Of a stretch of 64,000 nucleotides of DNA, positions 15,625-23,765 are shown in pieces. Made by a program: the position numbers and the translations under genes. Where the stretch lies: assembly GCF_006716425.1 (NCBI RefSeq), contig NZ_VFOZ01000001.1, forward strand, positions 7,130,001 to 7,194,000. Direction: 5' to 3'. Source of the stretch: Actinoallomurus bryophytorum. Its GTDB lineage: Bacteria; Actinomycetota; Actinomycetes; Streptosporangiales; Streptosporangiaceae. Below the pieces are notes generated by a model, which saw only the letters and a program-made list of their open reading frames with translations, was not told the DNA's origin and did no database searches. How positions within the stretch are numbered: the stretch's first letter is position 1; each line of letters begins with the position of its first letter.

Positions 15625-16896
15625 TCAGCCGATGCGAATCGGGAGCTTGCGGGGGCCGCGGACCTGGCCCGCGGCCCAGGTGACCGCGGAGGGGTCTTCG
15701 AGGCCGAAGGCCGGAATGCGCTCGAGCCAGACCTCGAGCGCGACCCGCAACTCCATCCGCGCCAGATGCGAACCCACGCAACGGTGGATGCCCAGGCCGA
15801 ACGCCGCGTGCCGGTTGACCTCCCGGTCGATGACGACCTCGTCGGCGCGGTCGAACTGTGCCGGGTCACGGTTGGCGGCGGGGAACGACAGCAGGACCCA
15901 GTCCTCGGCCTTCATCTCGACACCGTGCCAGTCCATGTCCTCCTTCACCAGCCGCGCCATCGTGACCGGGCCGTACGCCCGCAGGAGCTCCTCCATCGCG
16001 GTCGGCAGCAACTCCGGCTCGGCGACGAGGCGCTCGCGGTCGCCGGGGGTCTTGGCCAGATGCCACAGCGACGCGCCGATCGCGCTCCACGTCGTGTCGA
16101 TGCCGGCGATGAGCAGCAGGGCCATCGTGCCGGCGACGTGGGACGGCTCGAGCTTCCGGCCGTAGAGCTCGGCGTTGATGAGGTAGGTCGTGAGGTCGTC
16201 GCGGGGGTCGTCGACGTGGTCGCGGATCTGCGCGAGGAGGTAGTCGAACAGGTTCCCCATGCGTGCGATGCGCTCCTCCGGCGGCAGGTTGACGCCTTCG
16301 AGCGCGTTCTCGACGAACGTACGGAACCGCGGCCCGTCCTCCGGGGGGAGGCCGAGCATGTCGGCGATGACGCGCATGGGGATGTACTGGGCGTATTCGT
16401 GGGCGGCGTCGACGACGTCCCGTCCCTCGAAGGCGTCGATGAGCGCGTGGCAGTACGCCCTGGTCGCCGGCTCCAGCCTGGTGACCGCGGTCTTGGTGAA
16501 CGCCGGGAGCAGCAGCCTGCGCGCGTCGTGGTGGAACGGCGGGTCGGAGGAGATCGGCGGCGTTCCGCCCACCGGCGCCAGCTCGGGCGGCGGCCGGAAG
16601 TTGCTCATGATGATCGACCGCGAGGAGAAGCGGTCGGTGTCGTAGGCGATCGCCGCGACGTCCTCGTAGCGCGTGGGCAGCCATCCGCCACCGAACCGCC
16701 CGGTGTGCGCGATCGGGCAACGCCCGCGCAGGTCGTCCTGGATCGGGTACGGGTCGGCGGCCCATTCCGGCTCGAGGTGGGAGAAGTCGGTGGCCCAGTC
16801 CGCGACCGGGCCGGTGATGACCTCGTTGCGGGTGCCCATGGGCTGGTCGTCGCGCATCTCCTGGAAATCCTGGGTGAAGCGGTCATCTCCGCCCAT
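15625..16896 (-). CDS. Cytochrome P450
   Basis: A 423-residue soluble bacterial P450. The I-helix oxygen-activation motif is LLIAGIDTTWSAIG, the K-helix ExxR is EELLR, and the haem-ligand loop FGLGIHRCVG carries Cys373. The N-terminal DPYPIQDDLR and the FRPPPEL insert are usual for CYPs acting on terpenoid or aliphatic substrates in actinomycetes. The gene begins one base after the ferredoxin gene and is last in the operon hydrolase / BVMO / ferredoxin / P450. It likely hydroxylates the substrate that the other enzymes break down; the substrate is not known. Confidence 0.9.
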   Translation of the reverse strand: MGGDDRFTQDFQEMRDDQPMGTRNEVITGPVADWATDFSHLEPEWAADPYPIQDDLRGRCPIAHTGRFGGGWLPTRYEDVAAIAYDTDRFSSRSIIMSNFRPPPELAPVGGTPPISSDPPFHHDARRLLLPAFTKTAVTRLEPATRAYCHALIDAFEGRDVVDAAHEYAQYIPMRVIADMLGLPPEDGPRFRTFVENALEGVNLPPEERIARMGNLFDYLLAQIRDHVDDPRDDLTTYLINAELYGRKLEPSHVAGTMALLLIAGIDTTWSAIGASLWHLAKTPGDRERLVAEPELLPTAMEELLRAYGPVTMARLVKEDMDWHGVEMKAEDWVLLSFPAANRDPAQFDRADEVVIDREVNRHAAFGLGIHRCVGSHLARMELRVALEVWLERIPAFGLEDPSAVTWAAGQVRGPRKLPIRIG

Positions 16897-16897
16897 G

Positions 16898-17098
16898 TCA
16901 GGTCTCCTTCAGAAGGTCGATCGCGCGCTCAGGACAGTTGGCGACCGCGAGGCGCGCGTGCTGCTCTTCGTCCGGTGACACGGTGCCGTCACCGAGGACC
17001 TTGCCGTAGCCCTCTTCGTCGTCGCCGAACAGCTCGGGAGCGAGGTCGTAGCAGCGGCCGTGCCCCTGGCAGTGTCCGGAGTCGATCGTCACTTTCAC
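16898..17098 (-). CDS. P450-type ferredoxin (single cluster)
   Basis: A 66-residue ferredoxin. The cluster ligands are Cys10, Cys16 and Cys55 in a CxxHxxC ... CP pattern, with His13 at the place of the missing second cysteine. Ferredoxins of this kind next to P450 genes carry a 3Fe-4S cluster or a 4Fe-4S with unusual ligand, and reduce the P450. It starts at a GTG with GGGAGAG upstream and is immediately followed by the P450 gene. No dedicated ferredoxin reductase is encoded in the operon. Confidence 0.9.
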   Translation of the reverse strand: MKVTIDSGHCQGHGRCYDLAPELFGDDEEGYGKVLGDGTVSPDEEQHARLAVANCPERAIDLLKET

Positions 17099-17129
17099 TG
17101 TGTCTCTCCCGTCTGGGCCGTGCGGCCGG

Positions 17130-18635
17130 TCATGCTGAGCGGCGAACGGCGTCGTGACTCGAGTGTGCGCCGGAGAACCGCAGGCTGCCGTCGTCGATGG
17201 CGCCGTACCGCAGCTTGAGCACGTCGTGCGCGTAGCTCATGCCGAGCCGCCATGGCGGTCGTGAGCCGGCCCGGGGGAACTCATCGATCGAGCGCAGCAC
17301 GTAGCCGGCCTGGAAGTCGATGAGGGGGTGCTCGGTGACGCCGGGATCATCATTGGCCGGAACGCACTGGGCATGGCCGTGGGCGTCCATGTACCGCAGC
17401 AGCCGGACGACGTATCCGCTGACGAGGTCGGCCTTGAGAGTCCAGGACGCGTTCGTGTAGCCGATCGTGAAGGCGAGGTTCGGCACGCCGCTGAGCATCA
17501 TGCCCTTGTACGCCAACGTCTCCGGCAGCTTGACGTCGCGGCCGTCGACGGTGATCCGGATGCCGCCCAGGGCCAGCAGCCGCAGGCCGGTGGCCGTGAC
17601 GACGACGTCCGCGTCGAGCTCGGTACCGGAGTCCAGGCGCAGTCCCGTCTCGGTGAACTCCTTCACGTGGTCGGTGACGACCGACGCGCGGCCCTTCGCG
17701 ATCGCCTTGAACAGGTCACCGTCGGGGGCGGCGCACAGCCGCTGGTCCCACGGCTGGTAGCTCGGCGTGAAGTGGGCGTCGACGTCGAAACCCGGCGGGA
17801 GGGCCCGTACCGCGGCCTTGCGGATCGCCGACTTCACGATGTGCGGCCGGCGGCGGCTGAGCTGGTAGGTCAGCGTGCCGAGCGCGATGTTCTTCCACCG
17901 GACGATCGGGTACGCGCGGCGCGCCCCGAGCAGCCGCCGCAGGGTGTTCGCGATCGTGTCCTCGGACGACACGGGCGCGATGTAGGTCGGCGAGCGCTGC
18001 AGCATCGTCACGTGCGCGGCCTGCTCGGCCAGGGCCGGGACCAGCGTCACGGCGGTCGCGCCGCTGCCGATCACGACGACCTTCCTGCCGGTGTAGTCGA
18101 GGTTCTCCGGCCAGTGCTGAGGATGGACGACGGTGCCGCCGAACCGCTCGATGCCGGGAAGGTCCGGTGTGTAGCCGGCGTCGTAGCGGTAGTAGCCGCC
18201 GCAGGCGTAGAGGAATCCGCAGGTGAGCCGGACCGGTTCGCCGTCACGGGCGACCTCCACCGTCCAGCGGGCGTCCTCGCTGGACCATTCCGCGTGTACG
18301 GCCCGGTGCCCGAAGCGGATGTGCCGGTCGATGCCGGCCTCGGTGGCCGTGTCGCGGACGTAGCGGAGGATCGAGGGTCCGTCCGCGATGGCCTTGGCCT
18401 GGGCCCAGGGCCGGAACCGGTAACCGAGGGTGTACATGTCCGAGTCCGACCGTACGCCGGGATAGCGGAACAGGTCCCACGTCCCGCCGATGGTGTCGCG
18501 TGCCTCGAGGATCGTGTACGTCCGGTGGGGGAAGGCCGACTGGAGGTGATGCGCCGCGCCGATGCCGGACAGGCCCGCACCGATGATGAGTACGTCGACG
18601 TGCTCGGCCGTGGCCTCAGGAGGTCGTCGAGGCAT
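17130..18635 (-). CDS. FAD-dependent Baeyer-Villiger monooxygenase (EthA-like)
   Basis: A 501-residue type I Baeyer-Villiger monooxygenase that inserts oxygen next to a ketone using NADPH and FAD. The FAD-binding motif is IIGAGLSGIG (Gly19, 21, 24), the NADP-binding motif GSGATA (Gly190, 192), and the BVMO fingerprint FxGxxxHxxxWP is exact (Phe165 to Pro176). The ATG at 18635 has AAGGAG upstream and overlaps the preceding hydrolase gene by 20 bp. With the hydrolase it would turn a ketone into an ester or lactone and then into acid and alcohol. Confidence 0.9.
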   Translation of the reverse strand: MPRRPPEATAEHVDVLIIGAGLSGIGAAHHLQSAFPHRTYTILEARDTIGGTWDLFRYPGVRSDSDMYTLGYRFRPWAQAKAIADGPSILRYVRDTATEAGIDRHIRFGHRAVHAEWSSEDARWTVEVARDGEPVRLTCGFLYACGGYYRYDAGYTPDLPGIERFGGTVVHPQHWPENLDYTGRKVVVIGSGATAVTLVPALAEQAAHVTMLQRSPTYIAPVSSEDTIANTLRRLLGARRAYPIVRWKNIALGTLTYQLSRRRPHIVKSAIRKAAVRALPPGFDVDAHFTPSYQPWDQRLCAAPDGDLFKAIAKGRASVVTDHVKEFTETGLRLDSGTELDADVVVTATGLRLLALGGIRITVDGRDVKLPETLAYKGMMLSGVPNLAFTIGYTNASWTLKADLVSGYVVRLLRYMDAHGHAQCVPANDDPGVTEHPLIDFQAGYVLRSIDEFPRAGSRPPWRLGMSYAHDVLKLRYGAIDDGSLRFSGAHSSHDAVRRSA

Positions 18636-19527
18636 CGGTGCTCCTTGCCGTCCCGGCGCGGCGAGCGTGGCCGTCGATGAGGTCGAGGAGGACCGGCCAG
18701 GCGCCCATCGGTAGATCATGGCCCATGCCGGGGACGGTCTCCAACCGGGCGCCGGCGATGGCTCGCGCCGTGGCGGCCCCGCCGGTCGGGTGCACCATGC
18801 GGTCGTGGTCGCCGTGGATGACCAGCGTCGGAGCGGTGACCGCCCGCAGCTGCGCCGTACGGTCACCGGACCGGATGATCGCGGCCAGCTGGCGGCCCGT
18901 TCCCTCACGCGAGGGGTCGCGGTCCCATCCCAGGCCGGCCAGCTCGCGTATCCACTCCTCGTCGAAGGGGTAGCCGCGGGAGCCGATGTGGCGGAACATC
19001 CGCACCGCGCCCTCGATCGCCGCCTGCCGGGTCGCGGGCCGGCGTCCGGCCATCCGCAGCCACGTGGACGGTGCGGGCCGTCCGACCCCGCGCGCTCCGG
19101 TCATCGACATGATCGAGGTCAGCGTCCGCACCCGTCGCGGAGACCGCGCCGCGACGGTCTGCGCGATCATGCCGCCCATCGAGATGCCGACGAGATGCGC
19201 GTCCTGGTATCCCAGCGCGTCGAGGAGCCCGACGGTGTCGGTGGCGAGGTCGGTGAGGTCGTACTGCTGTGGATGCCACCGCCGCGTGATCATCGCGGCC
19301 GGACCGGGCGGCCGGAAGCGCATGTGGGTCGACCTTCCCACGTCCCGGTTGTCGAAGCGGACGACCCGGTAGCCGCGTTCCGCGAGTCGCTCGCAGAATT
19401 CGGTCGGCCAGCTGTGCAGCTGCTGCCCCAACCCTGCGACGAGAACGAGCGGGTCGGCGCCGGCGTCGCCGATTTCCTCGTAGGCGAGCGATATCTCGCG
19501 CCCGGCGTCGGCGACGCGCTCGGTCAT
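18616..19527 (-). CDS. Alpha/beta hydrolase (putative ester/lactone hydrolase)
   Basis: A 303-residue alpha/beta hydrolase. The oxyanion strand is LVLVAGLGQQLHSW, the nucleophile elbow GISMGG, the acid VIHGDHDRMVHP and the histidine VPGMGHD, so the triad is complete. It precedes the BVMO gene, the usual partner for lactone or ester cleavage. The ATG at 19527 has a poor ribosome site of its own but overlaps the stop of a 32-codon upstream ORF with a strong site (ATGA overlap), so it is probably translated by coupling. Transcription should start near the twin TetR-type operators at 19642-19681. Confidence 0.85.
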   Translation of the reverse strand: MTERVADAGREISLAYEEIGDAGADPLVLVAGLGQQLHSWPTEFCERLAERGYRVVRFDNRDVGRSTHMRFRPPGPAAMITRRWHPQQYDLTDLATDTVGLLDALGYQDAHLVGISMGGMIAQTVAARSPRRVRTLTSIMSMTGARGVGRPAPSTWLRMAGRRPATRQAAIEGAVRMFRHIGSRGYPFDEEWIRELAGLGWDRDPSREGTGRQLAAIIRSGDRTAQLRAVTAPTLVIHGDHDRMVHPTGGAATARAIAGARLETVPGMGHDLPMGAWPVLLDLIDGHARRAGTARSTDASTTS

Positions 19528-19622
19528 GACCGTGTTCCGGCGACGGCGACGGCGACGGCGACGGCGTCCGCGGCCGGCGTCCGCCGGCGGCCAGTGATCG
19601 GCGGAAGCGTCGCAGTGGTCAT
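19524..19622 (-). CDS. 32-residue ORF coupled to the hydrolase gene
   Basis: On the minus strand, AAGGAG stands 7 bases before an ATG at 19622. The frame begins MTTATLPPITGRRR, passes through a Val-Ala repeat (from the GGCGAC tandem repeat) and ends GTRS with TGA at 19524, overlapping the hydrolase ATG by ATGA. The hydrolase start lacks its own good site, so this ORF may serve as a translational feeder. The peptide resembles nothing I know. A shifted, formerly in-frame N-terminus of the hydrolase is an alternative reading. Confidence 0.5.
   Translation of the reverse strand: MTTATLPPITGRRRTPAADAVAVAVAVAGTRS
19539..19566. repeat. GGCGAC hexamer tandem repeat
   Basis: Four exact GGCGAC units (19539-19562) plus a partial fifth. 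On the minus strand within the 32-codon ORF it encodes alternating Val and Ala. As the unit is 6 bp, gain or loss of copies would not shift any frame. Confidence 0.8.
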
Positions 19623-19641
19623 CGAGGCACTCCTTCGCCGT

Positions 19642-19681
19642 GGTACGCGACTGTACCGACCGAACGGTACGCCGACGTACC
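19642..19681. promoter_or_regulatory. Twin TetR-type operators GGTAC-N6-GTACC
   Basis: Two perfect 16-bp dyads, GGTACGCGACTGTACC (19642-19657) and GGTACGCCGACGTACC (19666-19681), are separated by 8 bp, 24 bp centre to centre. The inward arms also form GTACCG-N6-CGGTAC. They lie in the divergent spacer between the TetR gene (19719) and the P450/BVMO operon. This is the expected operator of that TetR protein, controlling both directions. Confidence 0.75.
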
Positions 19682-19718
19682 ATGCGATTCAAGGCCCGGC
19701 CGAGACGGGAGGTATACC

Positions 19719-20354
19719 GTGACCACGGTGACGACTGTGCGGCGTCGGCGCCCTGAGGACGGGACGGCGACCGCCCGCGACTCCGCCGGAGGATTCCGCC
19801 GGCGACTGCTCGACGGTCTCGCCGCCTCGATCGCGGACAAGGGCTACCAGAACACCACGATCGCCGACGTCGTACGCCGGGCGCGCACGTCACGGCGCAC
19901 CTTCTACGAACACTTCTCGGGCAAGGACGAGTGTTTCGTCGCGCTTCTCACCGACGTCAACACCGAGACGATCCGCCAGATCTCCGCCGCCGTCGACCAG
20001 ACCGCGCCCTGGACGAGCCAGGTCCGCCAGGCGATCGAGACCTGGATCGCCTGTGCGGAGTCCCAGCCCACCATCATGGTGAGCTGGATCCGCGATGTGC
20101 CATCACTCGGCGACGCGGCCCGCCGGTTGCATCGCGACGTGGTGGAGGCCTTCGTCGTCATGATCCAGACCATCTGCGACACCGAGGAGTGGCGTGCCGC
20201 CGGCGCCGGCCCCGTGCCACGCCAGCTCGCCATCATGCTCCTCGGCGGACTGCGACTGCTGACGGGCACCACCCTTGAGGACGGCGGACGGATCAGCGAC
20301 TTCACCGAGACCGCGGTGGAAGCCTCGATAGCCCTTCTCGGCCCACGCGCCTAG
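19719..20354 (+). CDS. TetR family regulator of the P450/BVMO operon
   Basis: A 211-residue TetR protein. The HTH reads NTTIADVVRRARTSRRTFYEHFSGKDECF (split here for reading; about residues 45-73), and the C-terminal ligand domain is helical. The GTG at 19719 has GGGAGG 7 bases upstream. It is divergent from the hydrolase/BVMO/ferredoxin/P450 operon with twin dyads in the spacer, so it most likely represses that operon and itself until the substrate or a breakdown product binds. Confidence 0.9.
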   Translation: MTTVTTVRRRRPEDGTATARDSAGGFRRRLLDGLAASIADKGYQNTTIADVVRRARTSRRTFYEHFSGKDECFVALLTDVNTETIRQISAAVDQTAPWTSQVRQAIETWIACAESQPTIMVSWIRDVPSLGDAARRLHRDVVEAFVVMIQTICDTEEWRAAGAGPVPRQLAIMLLGGLRLLTGTTLEDGGRISDFTETAVEASIALLGPRA

Positions 20355-20494
20355 CACTCCCGATCCGCGCGAGGTCCATTCCGGAAAATCCCTATGGGTG
20401 CGGAAATGCCATTCGATCGCGGCGACATATTTCGCGATGCCGATCCCATTGCGAATCGTCGGCACAGAAAGACTTTAGGTGAACGTTTCGGTAA

Positions 20495-20524
20495 TTGTTG
20501 GAGCTTTGTCCCGCCGCCTAATAG
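20495..20524 (+). promoter_or_regulatory. Candidate promoter of the methyltransferase gene
   Basis: TTGTTG (20495-20500) and TAATAG (20519-20524) are separated by 18 bp, about 47 bp before the ATG. The surrounding spacer (20355-20570) is AT-rich for this genome and otherwise shows nothing else I can call. Confidence 0.35.
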
Positions 20525-20570
20525 GGTCGGCTTCGTTCGGCGCAGACAAAGTGCACATCAAAGGATCTTC

Positions 20571-21869
20571 ATGGCTTTCGACGTACAGCGCTCATACCCT
20601 GCCGATGCAGGCGATCGACGACTCCGGGACGCGCTCGTCCGTGCCGGGTGGGCCGAGGCTCTCGTTCTGGAGCGTCTCGGGCCGGACCGGTCGCGAGAGG
20701 TGCTGGGCGACCATCTCGCCGCCCACGTCGAGCAGGCCCGTACGTCCCTGAAGCCGCTCACGCCGTGGCCGGCCCAGCCCGAGCGCGTGACGAAGGTCCT
20801 GAGCGACGACGGCAACCAGGTCCGTATCCGCCGCACCCTCGACTACATCGTGCCGGGCGATCGCGTCCTGGAGGTGGGCGTCGGGTTCGGGCAGGTCAGC
20901 GGGCTCATGATGCGCGACACCGGGATCGCCGGGTACACCGGCATCGACATCGGGCAGCACCGGCTCGACGCGGTGCACCAGATGGCCGAGCGGAACGGCC
21001 TGGACCACCTGGACATCGAGACGGCACTGGTCGACCTCCTCGACCTCACCCCCGAGTGGGTGGGCCGGCGCGGGCCGGACCTGATCATGACCCAGGAGGT
21101 CCTCGAGCACGTACCCGACGCCGAAGGCGCGCTCGCCGCACTCGCGCGGAGCATGGGGCCCGGCTGCTGCGTGCTGTTCACCGTCCCCGTCCTCGGCCGG
21201 ATCGAGGCGTGCTGGGGCCACCTGTCCCTGTTCGACGTGGCGCGGGTGCAGCGGATGCTCGCGGACGCCGGCCTGGTGGCACAGCACGTCGAGGTCGTCT
21301 ACGACGCGTGGCTGTTCGTGCTGGCCTCCACCTCCGAGGACGTTCCCGCGCGGGTGGTGCGGCTGGCCTCGCTGGCCCGGCCCACGCCGCCTCCGCCGCC
21401 CGCGGCGGTGCCGACGTTCGTGCCGGTCACGCTCGGCGAGGCCAAGGCGGTGAACGATGCCGAGGTGACCGAGGACAAGGACGGCGTCCACGTACGGGTC
21501 GAGGGGCGCCGCAGAGGCAACCAGCAGGGCGGGCTCGCCTTCGACATCGCCGGCGACATCGCCCTGCGCTTCGAGCTTCGCGTCGACACCCCCCAGCAGC
21601 TGAGGATGCTGTCCGTGGAGTTTTACGACGACGGGGGCAAGCGGACCGCGCGCTGGACCTGGGACCCGGCCGCCACCAGGATGGCCGCGGGCAAGGCCAG
21701 GACGTACGTGCTCAAGCCCGGAGAGCCGTTCGGCCCGTTCCGGCCCGACGCCGAGGTCACCGGGGGACCGGCCACCGGCGCCCGCGTCCTGGTGGAGACA
21801 TCCGGAAAGAACGCCGCGAAGTTCTCCGTGGCCCGCGCCGCCGCCGTGGAGGCGAAGCGGCCGAAGTGA
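20571..21869 (+). CDS. SAM-dependent methyltransferase with a C-terminal beta-rich domain
   Basis: A 432-residue protein in two parts. Residues about 90-235 form a class I methyltransferase: motif I VLEVGVGFGQVSGL, then YTGIDIG and LIMTQEVLEHVPD of the UbiE/COQ5-type fold. A Pro-rich linker (RPTPPPPPAAVP) leads to a C-terminal domain of about 150 residues with alternating hydrophobic strands (FDIAGDIALRFELRVDT), probably a beta sandwich; I do not recognise it. The ATG at 20571 has AAAGGA. Upstream in-frame sequence looks non-coding. It stands alone, so the substrate is unknown; a surface glycan or lipid would fit a binding domain. Confidence 0.75.
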   Translation: MAFDVQRSYPADAGDRRLRDALVRAGWAEALVLERLGPDRSREVLGDHLAAHVEQARTSLKPLTPWPAQPERVTKVLSDDGNQVRIRRTLDYIVPGDRVLEVGVGFGQVSGLMMRDTGIAGYTGIDIGQHRLDAVHQMAERNGLDHLDIETALVDLLDLTPEWVGRRGPDLIMTQEVLEHVPDAEGALAALARSMGPGCCVLFTVPVLGRIEACWGHLSLFDVARVQRMLADAGLVAQHVEVVYDAWLFVLASTSEDVPARVVRLASLARPTPPPPPAAVPTFVPVTLGEAKAVNDAEVTEDKDGVHVRVEGRRRGNQQGGLAFDIAGDIALRFELRVDTPQQLRMLSVEFYDDGGKRTARWTWDPAATRMAAGKARTYVLKPGEPFGPFRPDAEVTGGPATGARVLVETSGKNAAKFSVARAAAVEAKRPK

Positions 21870-21996
21870 GAGGTCGCGCGCACAGGCGGGCGCGTGGGTG
21901 GTCCGGGCGTTGGGTCGGTGGGTCCAGGCCCGGCGATCACTTCCTGTGACCGCAGTCCCTGGCGGAGGCGCGCGTACCCACCCGAGCGTGCCCGTC

Positions 21997-22647
21997 TCAT
22001 CGTGCGAACGCCCACGCCACCATCAGCGGGAACTCTTCCCGCCAGAACGCGTCGCCGTGCGATCCGACCCGCTCGGTCATCACGACGTCCGCGTCCGCGT
22101 CGCGCAGCGCCTCCGCCCACCGGGTCGCGTTCTCGTGGAAGAACGGCTCCAGCGTGCCGGCGACGAGGTACGCGCGCGGAAGCGGGCTCGGCATCACGCC
22201 GGGCGGCCGGTAGCCGGCGCCGGGCGAGGCGCAGAGGACCGCGCCGTAGACCTCCGGGTGCCGGAGCCCCAGGGCGAGCGCCAGCTCACCACTCGCCGAG
22301 ACACCGAACACCGCGGTGCGCTCCGCCGGCAGCGCGACTCCGAAACGCGACCGCGCCCATCGGCGGACCTCCCCGACGAAGAACGTCTCGTGTGCCGCGA
22401 AGCGTTCCGGGTCGAATCCCGGTGAGTACTCATGGAGGCGCAGAGTCTCGTCGGCCGGCCGGTGTGCACCGACGATCATCGTGGACGGTACGGCGGACGC
22501 CTCGAGGACTCCTCCCCATCGCGCTATGAGCCGGCCGTCACCGGCGAACACGACCGCCTCGGGCGGATCGGGCGGGACGTACACGGTGACCTGCCGGCCG
22601 CCGTCGTAGTCGAACCGCTCGGTGACGAGCTCTCCCGCGATGGACAT
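21997..22647 (-). CDS. Putative esterase (enterochelin esterase/S-formylglutathione hydrolase-like)
   Basis: A 216-residue alpha/beta-hydrolase of the esterase D/Fes-like family. The nucleophile elbow is FGVSASGEL (GxSxSG, typical of this family), and GSHGDAFWREEFP near the C-terminus holds the catalytic His. It has no signal peptide. The ATG at 22647 has GAGGAG at a rather long spacing. It is divergent from the NodI/NodJ-like ABC operon; the AT-rich 138-bp spacer must carry promoters for both, with CTGA-N6-TCAG as a possible small dyad. Substrate not predictable. Confidence 0.8.
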   Translation of the reverse strand: MSIAGELVTERFDYDGGRQVTVYVPPDPPEAVVFAGDGRLIARWGGVLEASAVPSTMIVGAHRPADETLRLHEYSPGFDPERFAAHETFFVGEVRRWARSRFGVALPAERTAVFGVSASGELALALGLRHPEVYGAVLCASPGAGYRPPGVMPSPLPRAYLVAGTLEPFFHENATRWAEALRDADADVVMTERVGSHGDAFWREEFPLMVAWAFAR

Positions 22648-22785
22648 CGTCGCTGTCTCCTCGTCAGTGCCGCCATCGTCCGCAGCCTACTGTTCAAGCA
22701 AGAATCCGATATTTCGTTGCAAAACCCTGAGTGAATTCAGTAACTTCGTGCTGCACGGGCGGGTACGAGGTCTCAGGGGGCATAT

Positions 22786-23742
22786 ATGACTGCCGATGCG
22801 TCGACGGTGCTGATCGAGGCCAGGAGCCTGACGAAGGTCTACCGCAAGCCCGGCGGCCGCGAGGACTTCACCGCCGTCGACGGCATCGACCTCGACGTAC
22901 GCCGCGGCGAGGCGTTCGGCGTCCTCGGCGCGAACGGCGCCGGCAAGTCCTCCACCATGCGCATGATCGCCTGCGTCTCCCCGGTGAGCCGCGGCAGCCT
23001 GCGCATCCTCGGCCGCGACAGCGCCACGGACGGTGCCGGGATCCGGGCGAGGCTCGGCGTCGTTCCGCAGGACGACACGATCGACGGCGAGCTGACCGTA
23101 CGCGAGAACCTGCTGATCTACGGCCGCTACTTCGGGCTGTCCTGGAAGACCCTGCGCGAGCGCACCAGGCGGCTCCTGGAGTTCACGCGTCTCTCGGAGA
23201 AGGCCGATGACGCCGTCGCGACGCTGTCGGGCGGCATGCGGCGGCGGCTCACCATCGCGCGGGCGCTCATCAACGAACCCGAGATCGTCCTGCTCGACGA
23301 GCCCACGACCGGGCTCGACCCCCAGGCCCGCCACCTGCTCTGGGAGCGACTCTTCCAGCTCAAGCAGGACGGCGTGACGCTGCTGCTGACGACGCACTAC
23401 ATGGACGAGGCCGAACAGCTGTGCGACCGGCTGGTGGTGATGGACGCGGGAAGGATCGTCGCCTCCGGTACCCCCGCCGAGCTCATCACCCGCTACACGA
23501 CCCGTGAGGTCGTCGAGCTGCGCTTCGCCCCGGACGGACGGCAGATCATGGCCGACAAGTGCCGTGGCCTCGTCGACCGCGTCGAGGAGCTGCCACACCG
23601 GTTGATGCTCTACACCGACGACGGCGAGGAGACGCTGGCCGCGGTGAACGCGCGGGGCGTACGGCCCCAGACCGCGCTGATCCGCCGGGCGAGTCTGGAG
23701 GACGTCTTCCTCACCCTCACCGGCCGCTCGCTCGTCGACTGA
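22786..23742 (+). CDS. ABC transporter ATP-binding protein (NodI/DrrA-like)
   Basis: A 318-residue ATPase. Walker A is GANGAGKSS, the signature LSGGMRRRLTIARALI, Walker B IVLLDEPTTGLDP, and the switch His is in LLTTHYMDEAEQ. The C-terminal extension of about 90 residues is typical of the NodI/drug-export group. The ATG at 22786 has AGGGGG upstream. Two ABC-2 permeases follow at once, so the three form one exporter, perhaps with a heterodimeric membrane domain. Confidence 0.9.
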   Translation: MTADASTVLIEARSLTKVYRKPGGREDFTAVDGIDLDVRRGEAFGVLGANGAGKSSTMRMIACVSPVSRGSLRILGRDSATDGAGIRARLGVVPQDDTIDGELTVRENLLIYGRYFGLSWKTLRERTRRLLEFTRLSEKADDAVATLSGGMRRRLTIARALINEPEIVLLDEPTTGLDPQARHLLWERLFQLKQDGVTLLLTTHYMDEAEQLCDRLVVMDAGRIVASGTPAELITRYTTREVVELRFAPDGRQIMADKCRGLVDRVEELPHRLMLYTDDGEETLAAVNARGVRPQTALIRRASLEDVFLTLTGRSLVD

Positions 23743-23765
23743 CCCGCCCGACACGACGAGGAGAC

